A DNA stretch of 64,000 nt from Pseudescherichia sp031979925 (GCF_031979925.1 NZ_DALZFB010000006.1:124001-188000); one strand, 5' to 3'; numbered from the stretch's first letter, positions 1 through 9,184 are shown. Notes: a model not told the origin generated them from the sequence alone. A program made the numbers and translations.

Positions 1-1104
1 TTCTGCTTTCTCGTCCATCTCTTCGATGTTGATGCTCGGGGCGATGAAGCCGTGCTCCAGCATCAGCAGGGAGTAGATCGCTTCCTGCACGCCCGCCGCG
101 CCCAGCGAGTGGCCGGTCATCGCTTTGGTAGCAGAGATAGCCGGGCTGTTGTCGCCGAACACTTCGCGGATCGCGCCCAGCTCTTTCACGTCGCCTACTG
201 GCGTAGAGGTGCCGTGGGAGTTCAGGTAGTCGATCGGGGTGTCCAGACCGTGCATCGCCATCTGCATGCAGCGCACCGCGCCTTCACCAGACGGAGCCAC
301 CATGTCAGCGCCGTCGGAGGTGGCACCATAGCCCACGATCTCAGCATAGATTTTCGCGCCGCGTGCCAGAGCGTGCTCCAGCTCTTCAACCACGACCATA
401 CCGCCGCCGCCTGCGATAACGAAACCGTCACGGTTAGCATCGTAGGTACGGGAGGCTTTCGCCGGATCGTCATTGTATTTGGTAGAGAGCGCGCCCATTG
501 CGTCGAACTCACAGGCCATTTCCCAGCCCAGCTCTTCGCCGCCGCCAGCAAAGACGATGTCCTGTTTGCCCAGCTGGATCTGCTCAACCGCGTTACCGAT
601 ACAGTGTGCAGAGGTCGCACAGGCGGAGCTGATAGAGTAGTTTACGCCGTGGATTTTGAACGGCGTCGCGAGGCAGGCGGAGACCGCCGAACCCATCGCT
701 TTGGTGACCACGTACGGGCCAACCGCTTTCAGGCCGCGCGGGCTACGCATAGCGTCCGCACCAAAAACCTGTGCTTTGGAAGAGCCGCCGGAGCCAGCGA
801 TCAGGCCCACGCGAGGATTGTTCTGGTAAACCTCTTCGCTCAGGCCAGCATCCGCGATGGCCTCCTGCATGGAGAGGAAGGCATAGATGGCGGCATCGTT
901 CATGAAACGCACCACTTTGCGGTCAATCAGGCCCGTGGTGTCCAGTTTTACATTACCCCATACGTGGCTGCGCATACCGGAATCGTGAAATTCCTGGGAG
1001 AAAGTAATCCCTGAGCGCCCTTCACGCAGAGATGCGAGGACTTCCTGCTGGTTATTACCGATGCTGGAAACGATGCCCAAGCCAGTAATCACTGCACGTT
1101 TCAT
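1..1104 (-). CDS. fabB: 3-oxoacyl-ACP synthase I (KAS I), 3' end outside window
   Basis: Condensing enzyme of type II fatty acid synthesis; it elongates acyl-ACP with malonyl-ACP and is needed for unsaturated fatty acids in the cytoplasm. The first 368 codons are present (the E. coli enzyme has 406), beginning MKRAVITGLG; about 38 C-terminal residues lie to the left of the window. The nucleophile Cys163 sits in SSACATS, and the histidine-containing NSHGTSTPVGD and ATKAMTGHSLG motifs are present. The ATG at 1104 gives the known family N-terminus. It is divergent from mnmC, with FabR- and FadR-like sites in the shared upstream region. Identification is secure. Confidence 0.98.
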   Translation of the reverse strand, partial: MKRAVITGLGIVSSIGNNQQEVLASLREGRSGITFSQEFHDSGMRSHVWGNVKLDTTGLIDRKVVRFMNDAAIYAFLSMQEAIADAGLSEEVYQNNPRVGLIAGSGGSSKAQVFGADAMRSPRGLKAVGPYVVTKAMGSAVSACLATPFKIHGVNYSISSACATSAHCIGNAVEQIQLGKQDIVFAGGGEELGWEMACEFDAMGALSTKYNDDPAKASRTYDANRDGFVIAGGGGMVVVEELEHALARGAKIYAEIVGYGATSDGADMVAPSGEGAVRCMQMAMHGLDTPIDYLNSHGTSTPVGDVKELGAIREVFGDNSPAISATKAMTGHSLGAAGVQEAIYSLLMLEHGFIAPSINIEEMDEKAE

Positions 1105-1151
1105 TCAATACCTCTGTAAGTCGCACTATAATAAGATTCGATTCGCAAGAT

Positions 1152-1169
1152 AGCGTACAGTTGTACGCC
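1152..1169. promoter_or_regulatory. FabR-like palindrome upstream of fabB
   Basis: The near-perfect inverted repeat AGCGTACAGTTGTACGCC lies 48 bp upstream of the fabB start codon. It resembles the operator I remember for the unsaturated-fatty-acid repressor FabR in enteric fabA and fabB promoters. The palindrome is seen; the regulator is inferred. Confidence 0.6.
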
Positions 1170-1170
1170 G

Positions 1171-1187
1171 AACAAGTCCGATCAGCC
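1171..1187 (-). promoter_or_regulatory. FadR-like activator site upstream of fabB
   Basis: On the minus strand the sequence GGCTGATCGGACTTGTT resembles the FadR operator core (TGGTCNGACC type). FadR is known to activate fabB in E. coli, and the site directly abuts the FabR-like palindrome. Confidence 0.5.
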
Positions 1188-1262
1188 AATTTCTGGAGAA
1201 ATTTGCGCCAGCGGGCCGACATCGTTAAGATCGTGCCACAGCCTGCCACGCGAGTAACTTAC

Positions 1263-3275
1263 GTGAAACAAACCGCTATACAATCTGCCAACCTCGAATT
1301 CAACGCTGAGGGTACACCTGTTTCCCGAGATTTCGACGACGTCTATTTCTCTAATGATAATGGACTTGAGGAGACGCGCCATGTTTTCCTCGACGGCAAT
1401 CACCTCAGCACCCGTTTTCCAGTGCACCCGCGCCCGCTGTTTATCGTTGCCGAAAGCGGTTTCGGCACCGGTCTGAATTTTCTTACGCTGTGGCAGGCGT
1501 TTGATGCGTTTCTGCTCGCACACCCGCAGGCTACGCTGCAAAGATTACACTTCATCAGTTTCGAAAAATTTCCGCTAAAGGCAGCGGATTTAGCCCAGGC
1601 GCACCGGCACTGGCCCGAGCTGGCCCCGTGGGCTGAGCAGCTCCAGGCGCAGTGGCCGCAGGCTATACCGGGCTGCCATCGTCTGCTGCTGGCGGGTGGG
1701 CGCGTCACGCTCGATCTCTGGTTTGGCGATATCAATACTTTAACCGAAGCGCTGGATGATTCACTCAACCAGAAGGTTGACGCCTGGTTTCTCGACGGCT
1801 TCGCCCCGGCGAAAAACCCGGATATGTGGACGCCGTCACTGTTCAATGCCATGGCCCGTCTGGCGCGCCCAGGCGGCACGCTCGCAACCTTTACCTCCGC
1901 TGGCTTTGTCCGTCGGGGATTGCAGGAGGCGGGCTTCACCATGCAAAAAAGAAAGGGGTTTGGCCGCAAGCGTGAGATGCTGACTGGCGAGATGCAGCAG
2001 ACGCTCAGCATCCCACGACGCACGCCGTGGTTTGCCCGTACTCCAGCGATAAACAACGAGGCCGCGATCGTCGGCGGCGGCATCGCCAGCGCCCTGCTCT
2101 CTCTGGCTCTGCTGCGCCGGGGCTGGCAGGTGACGCTCTACTGCGCCGACGATGCGCCCGCTAAGGGCGCGTCCGGTAATCGCCAGGGGGCGCTCTATCC
2201 GCTGCTGAGCGCCCACGATCCGGCCCTTGCCCGCTTCTTCCCCGCCGCCTTTACCTTTGCCCGGAGGTTCTACGATGCCCTGCCGGTAGCGTTTGACCAC
2301 GACTGGTGCGGCGTTACCCAGCTTGGCTGGGACGAGAAGAGCCAGCAGAAGATTGCCCAGATGCTTAGCCTTGAACTCCCTTCTGAAGTAGCCGTGGCGG
2401 TAGATACCGAAGCGGTTAAAGCCACAACCGGGGTGGAAATCGGCTGCGGTGGCATTCAGTATCCCGCAGGCGGCTGGCTCTGCCCGGCCCAGCTTACCGC
2501 CGCCGCGCTGGAGCTGGCGGTTGCTCAGGGCCTGCGGGTGCATTATCAGTCCGAGGTTAATGGCCTCACCGCCACGGACGCGGGCTGGCAGCTGGCGCTC
2601 ACCCATGGCGAAAGCGCCTGCCATCAGACGGTAGTGCTGGCGAACGGCCATCGGGTTAATCAGTTTGACCAGACCGAGAACCTGCCGGTCTACGCCGTCG
2701 GCGGCCAGGTGAGCCACATCCCTACCCGTCCCGGCCTGTCGGCGCTGCGTCAGGTGCTGTGCTACGACGGCTACCTGACGCCGCAAAATCCGGTAAACGG
2801 CGAGCACTGCATCGGTGCGAGCTACCATCGTGGCCAGCAGGAGACGAGCTACAGCGAAGAGGATCAGCAGCATAACCGCCAGCGGCTAATCGACTGCTTC
2901 CCGGAGGCCGGGTGGGCGAAAGAGGTAGACGTCAGCGGCAAATCGGCGCGCTGTGGCGTGCGCTGCGCAACGCGGGATCATCTGCCGATGATTGGCAACG
3001 TCGCCGATTACGACGCGACGCTGGAGCACTATGCGGACCTGGCCGAGCATCAGGAGAGCGCTCTCTCTGCTCCGGTGCATGCCGGGCTGTACATGCTCGG
3101 CGCACTGGGTTCACGCGGGCTGTGCAGCGCCCCGCTGGCGGCTGAGATCCTGGCGGCGCAGATGAGCGATGAGCCGATCCCGCTGGAGGGTGAGACCCTG
3201 GCGGCGCTGAATCCGAATCGTCTGTGGGTGAGAAAACTGCTGAAGGGTAAGGCGGTTAAGCGTGCTCAAGTGTAA
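1263..3275 (+). CDS. mnmC: Bifunctional tRNA mnm5s2U34 modification enzyme MnmC
   Basis: Two-domain enzyme that finishes 5-methylaminomethyl-2-thiouridine at the wobble base of tRNA: the C-terminal FAD domain removes the carboxymethyl group and the N-terminal SAM domain methylates the product. The SAM-binding GFGTGLNF is at residues 66-73 and the FAD-binding IVGGGIASA begins near residue 267. A longer frame is open from 1161, but the GTG at 1263 gives the family start (VKQTAIQSANLEFNAEG, equivalent to E. coli MKHYSIQPANLEFNAEG) and 670 residues, against 668 in E. coli. It is divergent from fabB and followed by a REP element. Confidence 0.96.
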   Translation: MKQTAIQSANLEFNAEGTPVSRDFDDVYFSNDNGLEETRHVFLDGNHLSTRFPVHPRPLFIVAESGFGTGLNFLTLWQAFDAFLLAHPQATLQRLHFISFEKFPLKAADLAQAHRHWPELAPWAEQLQAQWPQAIPGCHRLLLAGGRVTLDLWFGDINTLTEALDDSLNQKVDAWFLDGFAPAKNPDMWTPSLFNAMARLARPGGTLATFTSAGFVRRGLQEAGFTMQKRKGFGRKREMLTGEMQQTLSIPRRTPWFARTPAINNEAAIVGGGIASALLSLALLRRGWQVTLYCADDAPAKGASGNRQGALYPLLSAHDPALARFFPAAFTFARRFYDALPVAFDHDWCGVTQLGWDEKSQQKIAQMLSLELPSEVAVAVDTEAVKATTGVEIGCGGIQYPAGGWLCPAQLTAAALELAVAQGLRVHYQSEVNGLTATDAGWQLALTHGESACHQTVVLANGHRVNQFDQTENLPVYAVGGQVSHIPTRPGLSALRQVLCYDGYLTPQNPVNGEHCIGASYHRGQQETSYSEEDQQHNRQRLIDCFPEAGWAKEVDVSGKSARCGVRCATRDHLPMIGNVADYDATLEHYADLAEHQESALSAPVHAGLYMLGALGSRGLCSAPLAAEILAAQMSDEPIPLEGETLAALNPNRLWVRKLLKGKAVKRAQV

Positions 3276-3282
3276 CGATGGT

Positions 3283-3353
3283 TCGTCGGGCGGCACTGCG
3301 TTTGCCGGGCTTACAAGCCCGTAGGCCCGGTAAGCGTAGCGCCACCGGGCGTG
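3283..3353. repeat. REP/BIME-type intergenic palindrome
   Basis: This GC-rich stretch between the convergent mnmC and yfcL genes contains the inverted motifs GCCGGGCTTACAAGCCCG and GCCCGGTAAGCGTAGCGCCA. They match the REP (repetitive extragenic palindrome) style common in Enterobacter and Klebsiella. It probably folds as a hairpin between the two converging transcripts. Confidence 0.75.
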
Positions 3354-3360
3354 ACTGCAC

Positions 3361-3636
3361 TTAAGCCCTCGCCTGCTGGTAGAGCCTCTCCCACATCTCC
3401 AGCACCAGCACCTGATCGCGCGGAGAGAGCTCGCCGCCCTGAATCGCCTGCTGAAGGCTGGAGGTCACCTGGGCGTAAACCGCCTCCGGAGAGTGATCGT
3501 CACCGTTTTCCAGTACGGCGACGGCCAGCGTCAGGTGGCCGCTCAGGTAACCGCTGGCGAAAAGCTCATCGTCACTGGCGTGCTCAACCATGTCATCAAT
3601 TAACGCCAGAATGCGTGATTCAAATTCCGCGATCAT
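3361..3636 (-). CDS. yfcL: YfcL family protein
   Basis: Small conserved enterobacterial protein of 91 residues (E. coli YfcL is about 92). It is acidic, helical-looking, has no membrane segment and no assigned reaction. The start MIAEFESRILALID follows a purine-rich AGAGGAAAGAAG stretch. It is the last gene of the minus-strand run prmB-aroC-mepA-yfcA-epmC-yfcL, 29 bp after epmC. Identification rests on sequence recall and synteny; the function is unknown. Confidence 0.9.
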   Translation of the reverse strand: MIAEFESRILALIDDMVEHASDDELFASGYLSGHLTLAVAVLENGDDHSPEAVYAQVTSSLQQAIQGGELSPRDQVLVLEMWERLYQQARA

Positions 3637-3665
3637 CTTCTTTCCTCTTTAAAAAAACCGTGCCG

Positions 3666-4217
3666 CTAGTTCAGATCTTCCGGCCACGGGAACTGGTCTG
3701 CCGTTAAAGACGGCGTGTGATAATAATCCTGTAGTGCCTTGATAAACCGTGCCGGACGCTCGGGGATCCCCTGCTCCAGCCAGCTCATCACCTGGGCATG
3801 CACCCGGCGCTGGAAGGCGACGCGATCCGGCTCGACGTCGCCTTCAAGATTGTCGCAGCTGACGTTAAACGGGAAGCCCGCCGCCACGCAGAAGAGCCAT
3901 TCGAAAGACTGAGGCTTCACCTCCACGTCTTCAAACTGACCCTGGGTAGCGGCATCGCGCCCGTCCGGACAGTACCAGTAGCCAAAATCGACCAGCTCCC
4001 GGCGGGCCTTACCGGCGACGCACCAGTGTGAAATCTCATGCAGCGCACTGGCGTAAAAACCGTGGGCGAAAACGATCCGGTGATAGTCGACCTCGTCGTC
4101 AGCCGGAAGGTAGATAGGCTCGTCGTCGCCCTTCACCAGGCGCGTATTAAAATCGTCGGCAAAGCAGCCGTTGAAGATCTCAATCAGCTGCTCGTAGCGG
4201 TGTGTCGTACTGCTCAT
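3666..4217 (-). CDS. epmC: Elongation factor P hydroxylase EpmC
   Basis: Last enzyme of EF-P maturation: it hydroxylates the beta-lysyl-lysine of elongation factor P made by EpmA and EpmB. The 183 residues match the family length, and the metal-binding HEISH (His60-Glu61-x-x-His64) is visible. Its ATG overlaps the yfcA stop by 4 bp (ATGA), which suggests translational coupling. Formerly called YfcM. Confidence 0.95.
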   Translation of the reverse strand: MSSTTHRYEQLIEIFNGCFADDFNTRLVKGDDEPIYLPADDEVDYHRIVFAHGFYASALHEISHWCVAGKARRELVDFGYWYCPDGRDAATQGQFEDVEVKPQSFEWLFCVAAGFPFNVSCDNLEGDVEPDRVAFQRRVHAQVMSWLEQGIPERPARFIKALQDYYHTPSLTADQFPWPEDLN

Positions 4218-5026
4218 GCGTGTATCCCCACCCAGTGGAGAATCTCCTGTCCGTGACTGTCAAAAAGAAGCTTGGCGCTCATCACCGCCGAGACGATAAC
4301 AATCATCGGACGGATCAGCTTCTGCCCTTTGCTCAGCACCAGCCGCGAGCCGATGCGCGCGCCGATAAACTGCCCGGCGAGCATCACAAACCCGGTGGCC
4401 CACACCACCTTGCCGCCGATGATAAACAGCAGCAGGCCGCCGATATTGGAGGTGGCGTTAAGCACCTTGGCGTGCGCGGTGGATTTTGCCAGGTTGTAGC
4501 CGCAGAGCGTGACGAATGCCAGCGCGTAAAATGAGCCTGCACCGGGGCCGAAGAAGCCGTCGTAGAAGCCCACGCAGCCGCCAGCAATCAGCGCAAACGG
4601 CAGACCGTAGAGACGACGCTGGCGATCCTCTTCCCCCAGCTTCGGCATCAGCAAAAAGTAGAGGCCGATACCGATGATCAGCAGGGGCAGGATCTGGCGC
4701 AGTATGTCGGACTGCACATGCTGGACCAGCAGCGCCCCCGTGGTCGAGCCGATAAAAGTCATCAGAATATTAAGCTTCTGATCGCCAAGCTTTACTACCC
4801 CACGGCGCAGAAAGTAAATCGTTGACGAGATGGATCCGCCGCAGGCCTGCAGCTTATTTGTCGCCAGCGCCTGGGCTGGCGTCATGCCCGCCGCCAGCAG
4901 CGCCGGGACGGTGAGCAGCCCGCCGCCGCCCGCCAGGGCATCAATAAACCCGGCCAGCAGGGCGACAAAAAACAGGACTGCCAGCAGCAGCGGGGAAACC
5001 AAAAAGAGATCGCTAAAATTTTCCAT
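4214..5026 (-). CDS. yfcA: TSUP-family inner-membrane transporter YfcA
   Basis: Multi-pass inner-membrane protein (270 residues) of the TSUP/TauE-SafE family, whose members move sulfite, sulfoacetate and other anions; the substrate of YfcA is not established. Several long hydrophobic helices are visible, with the glycine-rich GFIDALAGGGGLLTVPALL signature near the N-terminus and a second GFYDGFFGPGAGSF repeat in the C-terminal half, the duplicated arrangement typical of the family. It sits between mepA (start and stop share one base) and epmC (4-bp overlap). Confidence 0.93.
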   Translation of the reverse strand: MENFSDLFLVSPLLLAVLFFVALLAGFIDALAGGGGLLTVPALLAAGMTPAQALATNKLQACGGSISSTIYFLRRGVVKLGDQKLNILMTFIGSTTGALLVQHVQSDILRQILPLLIIGIGLYFLLMPKLGEEDRQRRLYGLPFALIAGGCVGFYDGFFGPGAGSFYALAFVTLCGYNLAKSTAHAKVLNATSNIGGLLLFIIGGKVVWATGFVMLAGQFIGARIGSRLVLSKGQKLIRPMIVIVSAVMSAKLLFDSHGQEILHWVGIHA

Positions 5027-5850
5027 TAAAGTACATGCTCGTCCAGTAGCGCCTGGCAGGAAGGCGGCAACGGCGGCGGTGTCTTCTTCTCAGGCTTTGT
5101 TGAGGCAGGTTTAGGCGGTTCGAACCAGCTTTGCAGCTCTGCACCGCAGCCGTCTCCCGGCGGCGGCAGAGGCTGATCGACGCACTCCAGGCTATCCGCC
5201 GGGCAGCGCAGGCGAACGTGCATATGCGCCCGATGCTGGAACCACGGACGCACCTTCCGCAGCCAGTCGCGGTCGGTTCCCGCGTCTTCGCAGAGCTGCT
5301 GCTTAATGGCCGGATTAACAAAGATGCGCGTGACGTCATTATCTTCCGCCGCCAGCTTAATCAGCTGGCTGATTTCCGGCTGCCACAGGGAGGAGACAAC
5401 ATGCTTGCCATCCTGGGAGACCAGATCCAGCGCCTGAGGCCTCAGCAGCTGCGCCGCGCTCCAGCGCGTTTTCGGCAGCTGTAGGAAGATATCGACATCC
5501 AGCCCAGTCTGGTGGCTGGCGTGGCCACCGTTGAAACGACCACCGGCAGGCATGCCCATATCGCCTACCAGCACCGTACCGAGATTGAGATTATGCACCC
5601 GTCCGCTGAGTCGCTGAATAAACTGCACCAGGTCGGGGTGACCAAAGTAGCGGCGCTGATCGGTGCGCATCACCTGATAGGTATCGGACTGCACGGGCAG
5701 CGCGCTTGCGCCGACGATACAGCCGTTAGAGAACGCGCCCACCGACTGCGCACTACCGGCAATCGGATGGGTAATTTTTTGCCACGGCGTGGCCGCGAAG
5801 GTGGCATGGCTGGCGAGAGCCGCCAGCAGCGCTATAAGCGTTTTTTTCAT
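5026..5850 (-). CDS. mepA: Penicillin-insensitive murein DD-endopeptidase MepA
   Basis: Periplasmic zinc endopeptidase that cuts D-Ala-meso-DAP cross-links in peptidoglycan. It has 274 residues, a signal peptide ending ATFA (about residues 1-19), and the zinc ligands of the LAS family: His113 and Asp120 in HASHQTGLDVD, and His211 in HRAHMH. The C-terminal tail is proline- and lysine-rich (residues about 238-265). The start lies 3 bp after the aroC stop, so it is almost certainly cotranscribed with aroC. Confidence 0.97.
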   Translation of the reverse strand: MKKTLIALLAALASHATFAATPWQKITHPIAGSAQSVGAFSNGCIVGASALPVQSDTYQVMRTDQRRYFGHPDLVQFIQRLSGRVHNLNLGTVLVGDMGMPAGGRFNGGHASHQTGLDVDIFLQLPKTRWSAAQLLRPQALDLVSQDGKHVVSSLWQPEISQLIKLAAEDNDVTRIFVNPAIKQQLCEDAGTDRDWLRKVRPWFQHRAHMHVRLRCPADSLECVDQPLPPPGDGCGAELQSWFEPPKPASTKPEKKTPPPLPPSCQALLDEHVL

Positions 5851-5853
5851 CGT

Positions 5854-6939
5854 TTACCAGCGTGGGATGGTTGTCGTCACGTCCGCGTTCTGCGCCCGCT
5901 GGCGCATGAAGTGATCCATCAGGACAATCGCCAGCATCGCTTCGGCAATCGGTACAGCACGAATGCCCACGCAAGGGTCATGACGGCCTTTAGTGATCAT
6001 CTCCATCTCTTCCCCGGTGCGGTTGATAGTTTTCCCCGGCACGGTAATGCTGGAGGTGGGCTTCAGGGCGATATTGGCAACAATCTGCTGACCGCTGCTG
6101 ATACCGCCGAGAATGCCGCCTGCATGGTTGCTGGTGAAGCCCGCATGCGTAATTTCATCCCGGTTCTCGCTGCCGCGCAGGGCTACTGAACCAAAGCCTT
6201 CGCCAATCTCCACGCCTTTAACAGCGTTGATGCTCATCAGCGCGTGGGCAATATCGGCGTCCAGGCGGTCAAACACCGGCTCGCCCAGTCCCGGCGGCAC
6301 GCCGTCGGCTACCACGGTGATCTTCGCCCCAATAGAGTCGCCCTCTTTTTTCAGGGCGCGCATCAGCTCGTCCAGGGCTTCAATCTTGTCCGGATCCGGG
6401 CAGAAGAATGGGTTCTGCTCAACCTGGTCCCAGGCTTTGATCTCCAGCGGGATATCGCCCATCTGGGTCAGGCAGCCACGAACGGTGATGCCCAATTTCT
6501 CCGCGAGGAATTTTTTAGCGATCGCCCCTGCCGCCACGCGCATGGCGGTTTCACGCGCGGACGAACGGCCACCGCCACGGTAGTCGCGCAGGCCATACTT
6601 CTGCTCGTAGGTGTAGTCAGCGTGGCCTGGACGGAAGACGTCCTTGATGGCACTGTAGTCCTGGGAACGCTGGTCGGTGTTCTCAATCAGCAGGCCAATA
6701 CTGGTGCCAGTGGTCACCCCTTCAAAAACGCCGGAGAGGATCTTCACCTGGTCCGGCTCGCGGCGCTGAGTGGTATAGCGCGAGGTGCCCGGTCGGCGGC
6801 GATCCAGATCGTGCTGCAGATCGGCTTCGCTCAGGGCGATCCCCGGTGGTACGCCGTCGACAATGCAGCCGAGCGCCAGGCCATGTGACTCCCCGAAGGT
6901 GGTCACGCGAAAGAGTTGTCCAATACTGTTTCCTGCCAT
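5854..6939 (-). CDS. aroC: Chorismate synthase
   Basis: Catalyses the last step of the shikimate pathway, converting 5-enolpyruvylshikimate-3-phosphate to chorismate with reduced FMN. It has 361 residues, as in E. coli. Signatures present include TTFGESHG near the N-terminus, RPGHADYTYEQKYG and GGGRSSARETA. The ATG at 6939 gives the known N-terminus MAGNSIGQLFRV; the codon before it is an in-frame GTG and is probably not used. It follows prmB after 54 bp. Confidence 0.98.
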   Translation of the reverse strand: MAGNSIGQLFRVTTFGESHGLALGCIVDGVPPGIALSEADLQHDLDRRRPGTSRYTTQRREPDQVKILSGVFEGVTTGTSIGLLIENTDQRSQDYSAIKDVFRPGHADYTYEQKYGLRDYRGGGRSSARETAMRVAAGAIAKKFLAEKLGITVRGCLTQMGDIPLEIKAWDQVEQNPFFCPDPDKIEALDELMRALKKEGDSIGAKITVVADGVPPGLGEPVFDRLDADIAHALMSINAVKGVEIGEGFGSVALRGSENRDEITHAGFTSNHAGGILGGISSGQQIVANIALKPTSSITVPGKTINRTGEEMEMITKGRHDPCVGIRAVPIAEAMLAIVLMDHFMRQRAQNADVTTTIPRW

Positions 6940-6993
6940 CACGGCTCCACTGTCGTTATTTAACTATGCATTTAACTATGCGTTATCGTTTTA

Positions 6994-7926
6994 TTAATCT
7001 TTGTAGATGCTGAAGTGCTCCCGGGCCGCCAGCAGCTGCGCTTTGGTCAGCATAAACACGCCGTCGCCGCCGTTATCGAACTCAAGCCAGGTAAAGGGTA
7101 CCTCAGGGTACTGCTCTATCAGATGTACCATGCTGTTGCCGACTTCACAAATCAGTACGCCGTCGTCGGTGAGATAGTCCGGCGCGCAGGCGAGGATGCG
7201 ACGCGTCAGCTTCAGGCCGTCGCTGCCGGAGGCCAGGCCCAGCTCAGGCTCGTGGCGATACTCGTTTGGCAGATCTGACATATCCTCTTCATCCACGTAA
7301 GGCGGATTGGTGACGATCAGATCGTACTGCACCTTGGGCAGATCGCGGAACAGATCGGAGCGGATAGGCGTTACGTTATGGATCAGGCCGTGCTCTTCAA
7401 TATTGTGCTCGGCCACGGCCAGCGCCTCGGGAGAGATATCCACGGCGTCGACTTCCGCTTCCGGGAACTCGTAGGCACAGGCGATGGCGATGCAGCCGCT
7501 GCCGGTGCACATATCCAGAATGTGCTGCGGCTGGTGGTTGATGATGCCAGCAAAGCGGCTGGTAATCAGCTCACCGATGGGTGAACGAGGCACCAGCACG
7601 CGCTCATCGACGTAGAACTCGTGGCCGCAGAACCAGGCTTTATTGGTCAGGTAAGCGACCGGAATACGCTCGTTGACGCGGCGGATCACGCGCTCAACGA
7701 TGCGGTGGCGCTCGCTGGAGGTCAGGCGTGCGCTGCGCATATCTTCTGGAATATCCAGCGGCAGGTAGAGGGTCGGCAGCACCAGCTGCACCGCTTCGTC
7801 CCACGGGTTATCGGTCCCGTGCCCGTACCAGATGTTTGCCGCGCTGAATCGGCTGACCGACCAACGTAACATGTCCTGAATGGTGTGCAGCTCATTTACT
7901 GCTTCATCGACAAATATTTTATCCAC
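6994..7926 (-). CDS. prmB: Ribosomal protein uL3 glutamine N5-methyltransferase PrmB
   Basis: SAM-dependent methyltransferase acting on the glutamine of ribosomal protein L3 (uL3). DMCTGSGCIAIA (residues 138-149) is the SAM-binding loop and NPPY (207-210) is the glutamine-methyltransferase signature. The frame is open to 8028, but GTG at 7926 gives VDKIFVDEAVNEL and 310 residues, exactly the E. coli form; the extra upstream residues are not family-like. First gene of the run leading into aroC, divergent from smrB. Confidence 0.95.
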   Translation of the reverse strand: MDKIFVDEAVNELHTIQDMLRWSVSRFSAANIWYGHGTDNPWDEAVQLVLPTLYLPLDIPEDMRSARLTSSERHRIVERVIRRVNERIPVAYLTNKAWFCGHEFYVDERVLVPRSPIGELITSRFAGIINHQPQHILDMCTGSGCIAIACAYEFPEAEVDAVDISPEALAVAEHNIEEHGLIHNVTPIRSDLFRDLPKVQYDLIVTNPPYVDEEDMSDLPNEYRHEPELGLASGSDGLKLTRRILACAPDYLTDDGVLICEVGNSMVHLIEQYPEVPFTWLEFDNGGDGVFMLTKAQLLAAREHFSIYKD

Positions 7927-8092
7927 GCTATCCTCCGGGACATGCCTTGCTATAAATTCGGCGGCTAGTTTGCCATGAAGACGCCGATAAATCAGCATTC
8001 TCGCGCACAGCCAGCCGGAAAAAAGCATTTTGCCTGAACACAGAGCGCAGCGAGTCGGGTAAACTGAAAAAAATCAGAAATGAGATGAATGA

Positions 8093-8644
8093 ATGAAGAA
8101 GAAAACATCACTTAGCGAGGCGGATCAGGAGCTGTTCCGCCAGTTGATGACCGGTACGCGCCAGATCAAGCAGGATACTATTGTGCACCGTCCCCTGCGC
8201 AAGAAGGTCAGCGAAGTGCCGGTAAAACGACTGCTTCAGGAGCAGGCCGACGCCAGCCACTACTTTTCTGATGAATTCCAGCCGCTGCTCAACACCGACG
8301 GGCCGGTGAAGTACGTTCGACCAGACGTGAGCCACTTTGAAGTAAAGAAGATGCGTCGGGGAGACTACTCGCCGGAGCTGTTTCTTGATCTGCACGGCTT
8401 AACCCAGCAGCAGGCCAAGCAGGAGTTGGGGGCGCTCATCGCCGCCTGCCGCCGGGAGCATGTCTTCTGCGCCTGCGTAATGCACGGCCATGGGAAGCAT
8501 GTCCTGAAGCAGCAGACGCCGCTGTGGCTGGCGCAGCATCCGCACGTAATGGCTTTCCACCAGGCACCAAAAGAGTACGGCGGCGACGCGGCGCTGCTGG
8601 TCTTAATCGAGGTGGAGGAGTGGCAGCCGCCAGAACTACCCTGA
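8093..8644 (+). CDS. smrB: Ribosome rescue endonuclease SmrB
   Basis: Smr-domain endonuclease that recognises collided ribosomes and cuts the mRNA between them, starting tmRNA rescue. It has 183 residues, identical in length to E. coli SmrB (YfcN). The family motifs DLHGL (residues 99-103) and HGHGKH (131-136) are intact. It is divergent from prmB and ends just before a strong hairpin terminator shared with sixA. Confidence 0.96.
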   Translation: MKKKTSLSEADQELFRQLMTGTRQIKQDTIVHRPLRKKVSEVPVKRLLQEQADASHYFSDEFQPLLNTDGPVKYVRPDVSHFEVKKMRRGDYSPELFLDLHGLTQQQAKQELGALIAACRREHVFCACVMHGHGKHVLKQQTPLWLAQHPHVMAFHQAPKEYGGDAALLVLIEVEEWQPPELP

Positions 8645-8657
8645 TGGCAGAAATGAC

Positions 8658-8680
8658 AAGAGCCGCATAAGCGGCTCTTT
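8658..8680. terminator. Bidirectional terminator between smrB and sixA
   Basis: AAGAGCCGC and GCGGCTCTT form a perfect 9-bp stem with loop ATAA, with short A/T flanks on either side. It sits between the convergent smrB and sixA genes. Confidence 0.85.
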
Positions 8681-8698
8681 AGCGATGGCCAGGCGGCG

Positions 8699-9184
8699 TT
8701 AAATTGCCTTAGCCATTTTCAGGTTGCAGGGGCTAACCTGCCAGTTAAAGGTCCCTTTGCCTTCGCCGTCCAGCGTCACGCTGGCAATCGCAGAGGTCAG
8801 GAACATCGGCGGAGCCTCTTCCGGGCAGAGCTCGGAGACCAGGTAGCCGACCAGCGGCAGGTGAGAGATCACCAGCACGGAGGAGACGCCTTTGCTGGCC
8901 AGCGCCTGAAGATAGTCGCCGACCAGAGCCACGTCGCCGCCGGGTGTTAACTCAGGCAGCACATCTACGCTGTCCGGCAGGTTCATACACTCCCCTACCT
9001 TCTCCAGCGTCTGTTCAGCGCGCAGAAACGGACTCACCAGCACGCGCTCAACGTTTACTTTTTGTCCTTTTAACCAGGTCGCCATTTGACGGGACTCATC
9101 ACAGCCACACAGGGTTAAAGGACGTACCGAGTCACTGGCTGCTTCAAGAGCAGCGTCGCCGTGACGCATGATAAAAACTTGCAT
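8699..9184 (-). CDS. sixA: Phosphohistidine phosphatase SixA
   Basis: Histidine-phosphatase-superfamily enzyme that dephosphorylates phosphohistidine proteins, known to act on the ArcB HPt domain and the nitrogen PTS. It has 161 residues; the catalytic RHG motif is Arg7-His8-Gly9 (MQVFIMRHGD), and a second histidine lies in VLVISHLPLVG. It is monocistronic between the smrB terminator and the fadJ end, with a 210-bp upstream gap in which I see no other gene. Confidence 0.96.
   Translation of the reverse strand: MQVFIMRHGDAALEAASDSVRPLTLCGCDESRQMATWLKGQKVNVERVLVSPFLRAEQTLEKVGECMNLPDSVDVLPELTPGGDVALVGDYLQALASKGVSSVLVISHLPLVGYLVSELCPEEAPPMFLTSAIASVTLDGEGKGTFNWQVSPCNLKMAKAI

Noticed and set aside
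52..1014. Long open frame opposite fabB
   Set aside because: Antisense shadow of the high-GC fabB gene; no ribosome site and no family resemblance.
1836..2873. 345-codon open frame on the minus strand over mnmC
   Set aside because: Shadow frame produced by GC-rich codons of mnmC, which is a well-conserved full-length gene on the other strand.
7927..8028. N-terminal extension of PrmB
   Set aside because: The 34 extra codons are not family-like, and the GTG at 7926 gives the exact E. coli length.
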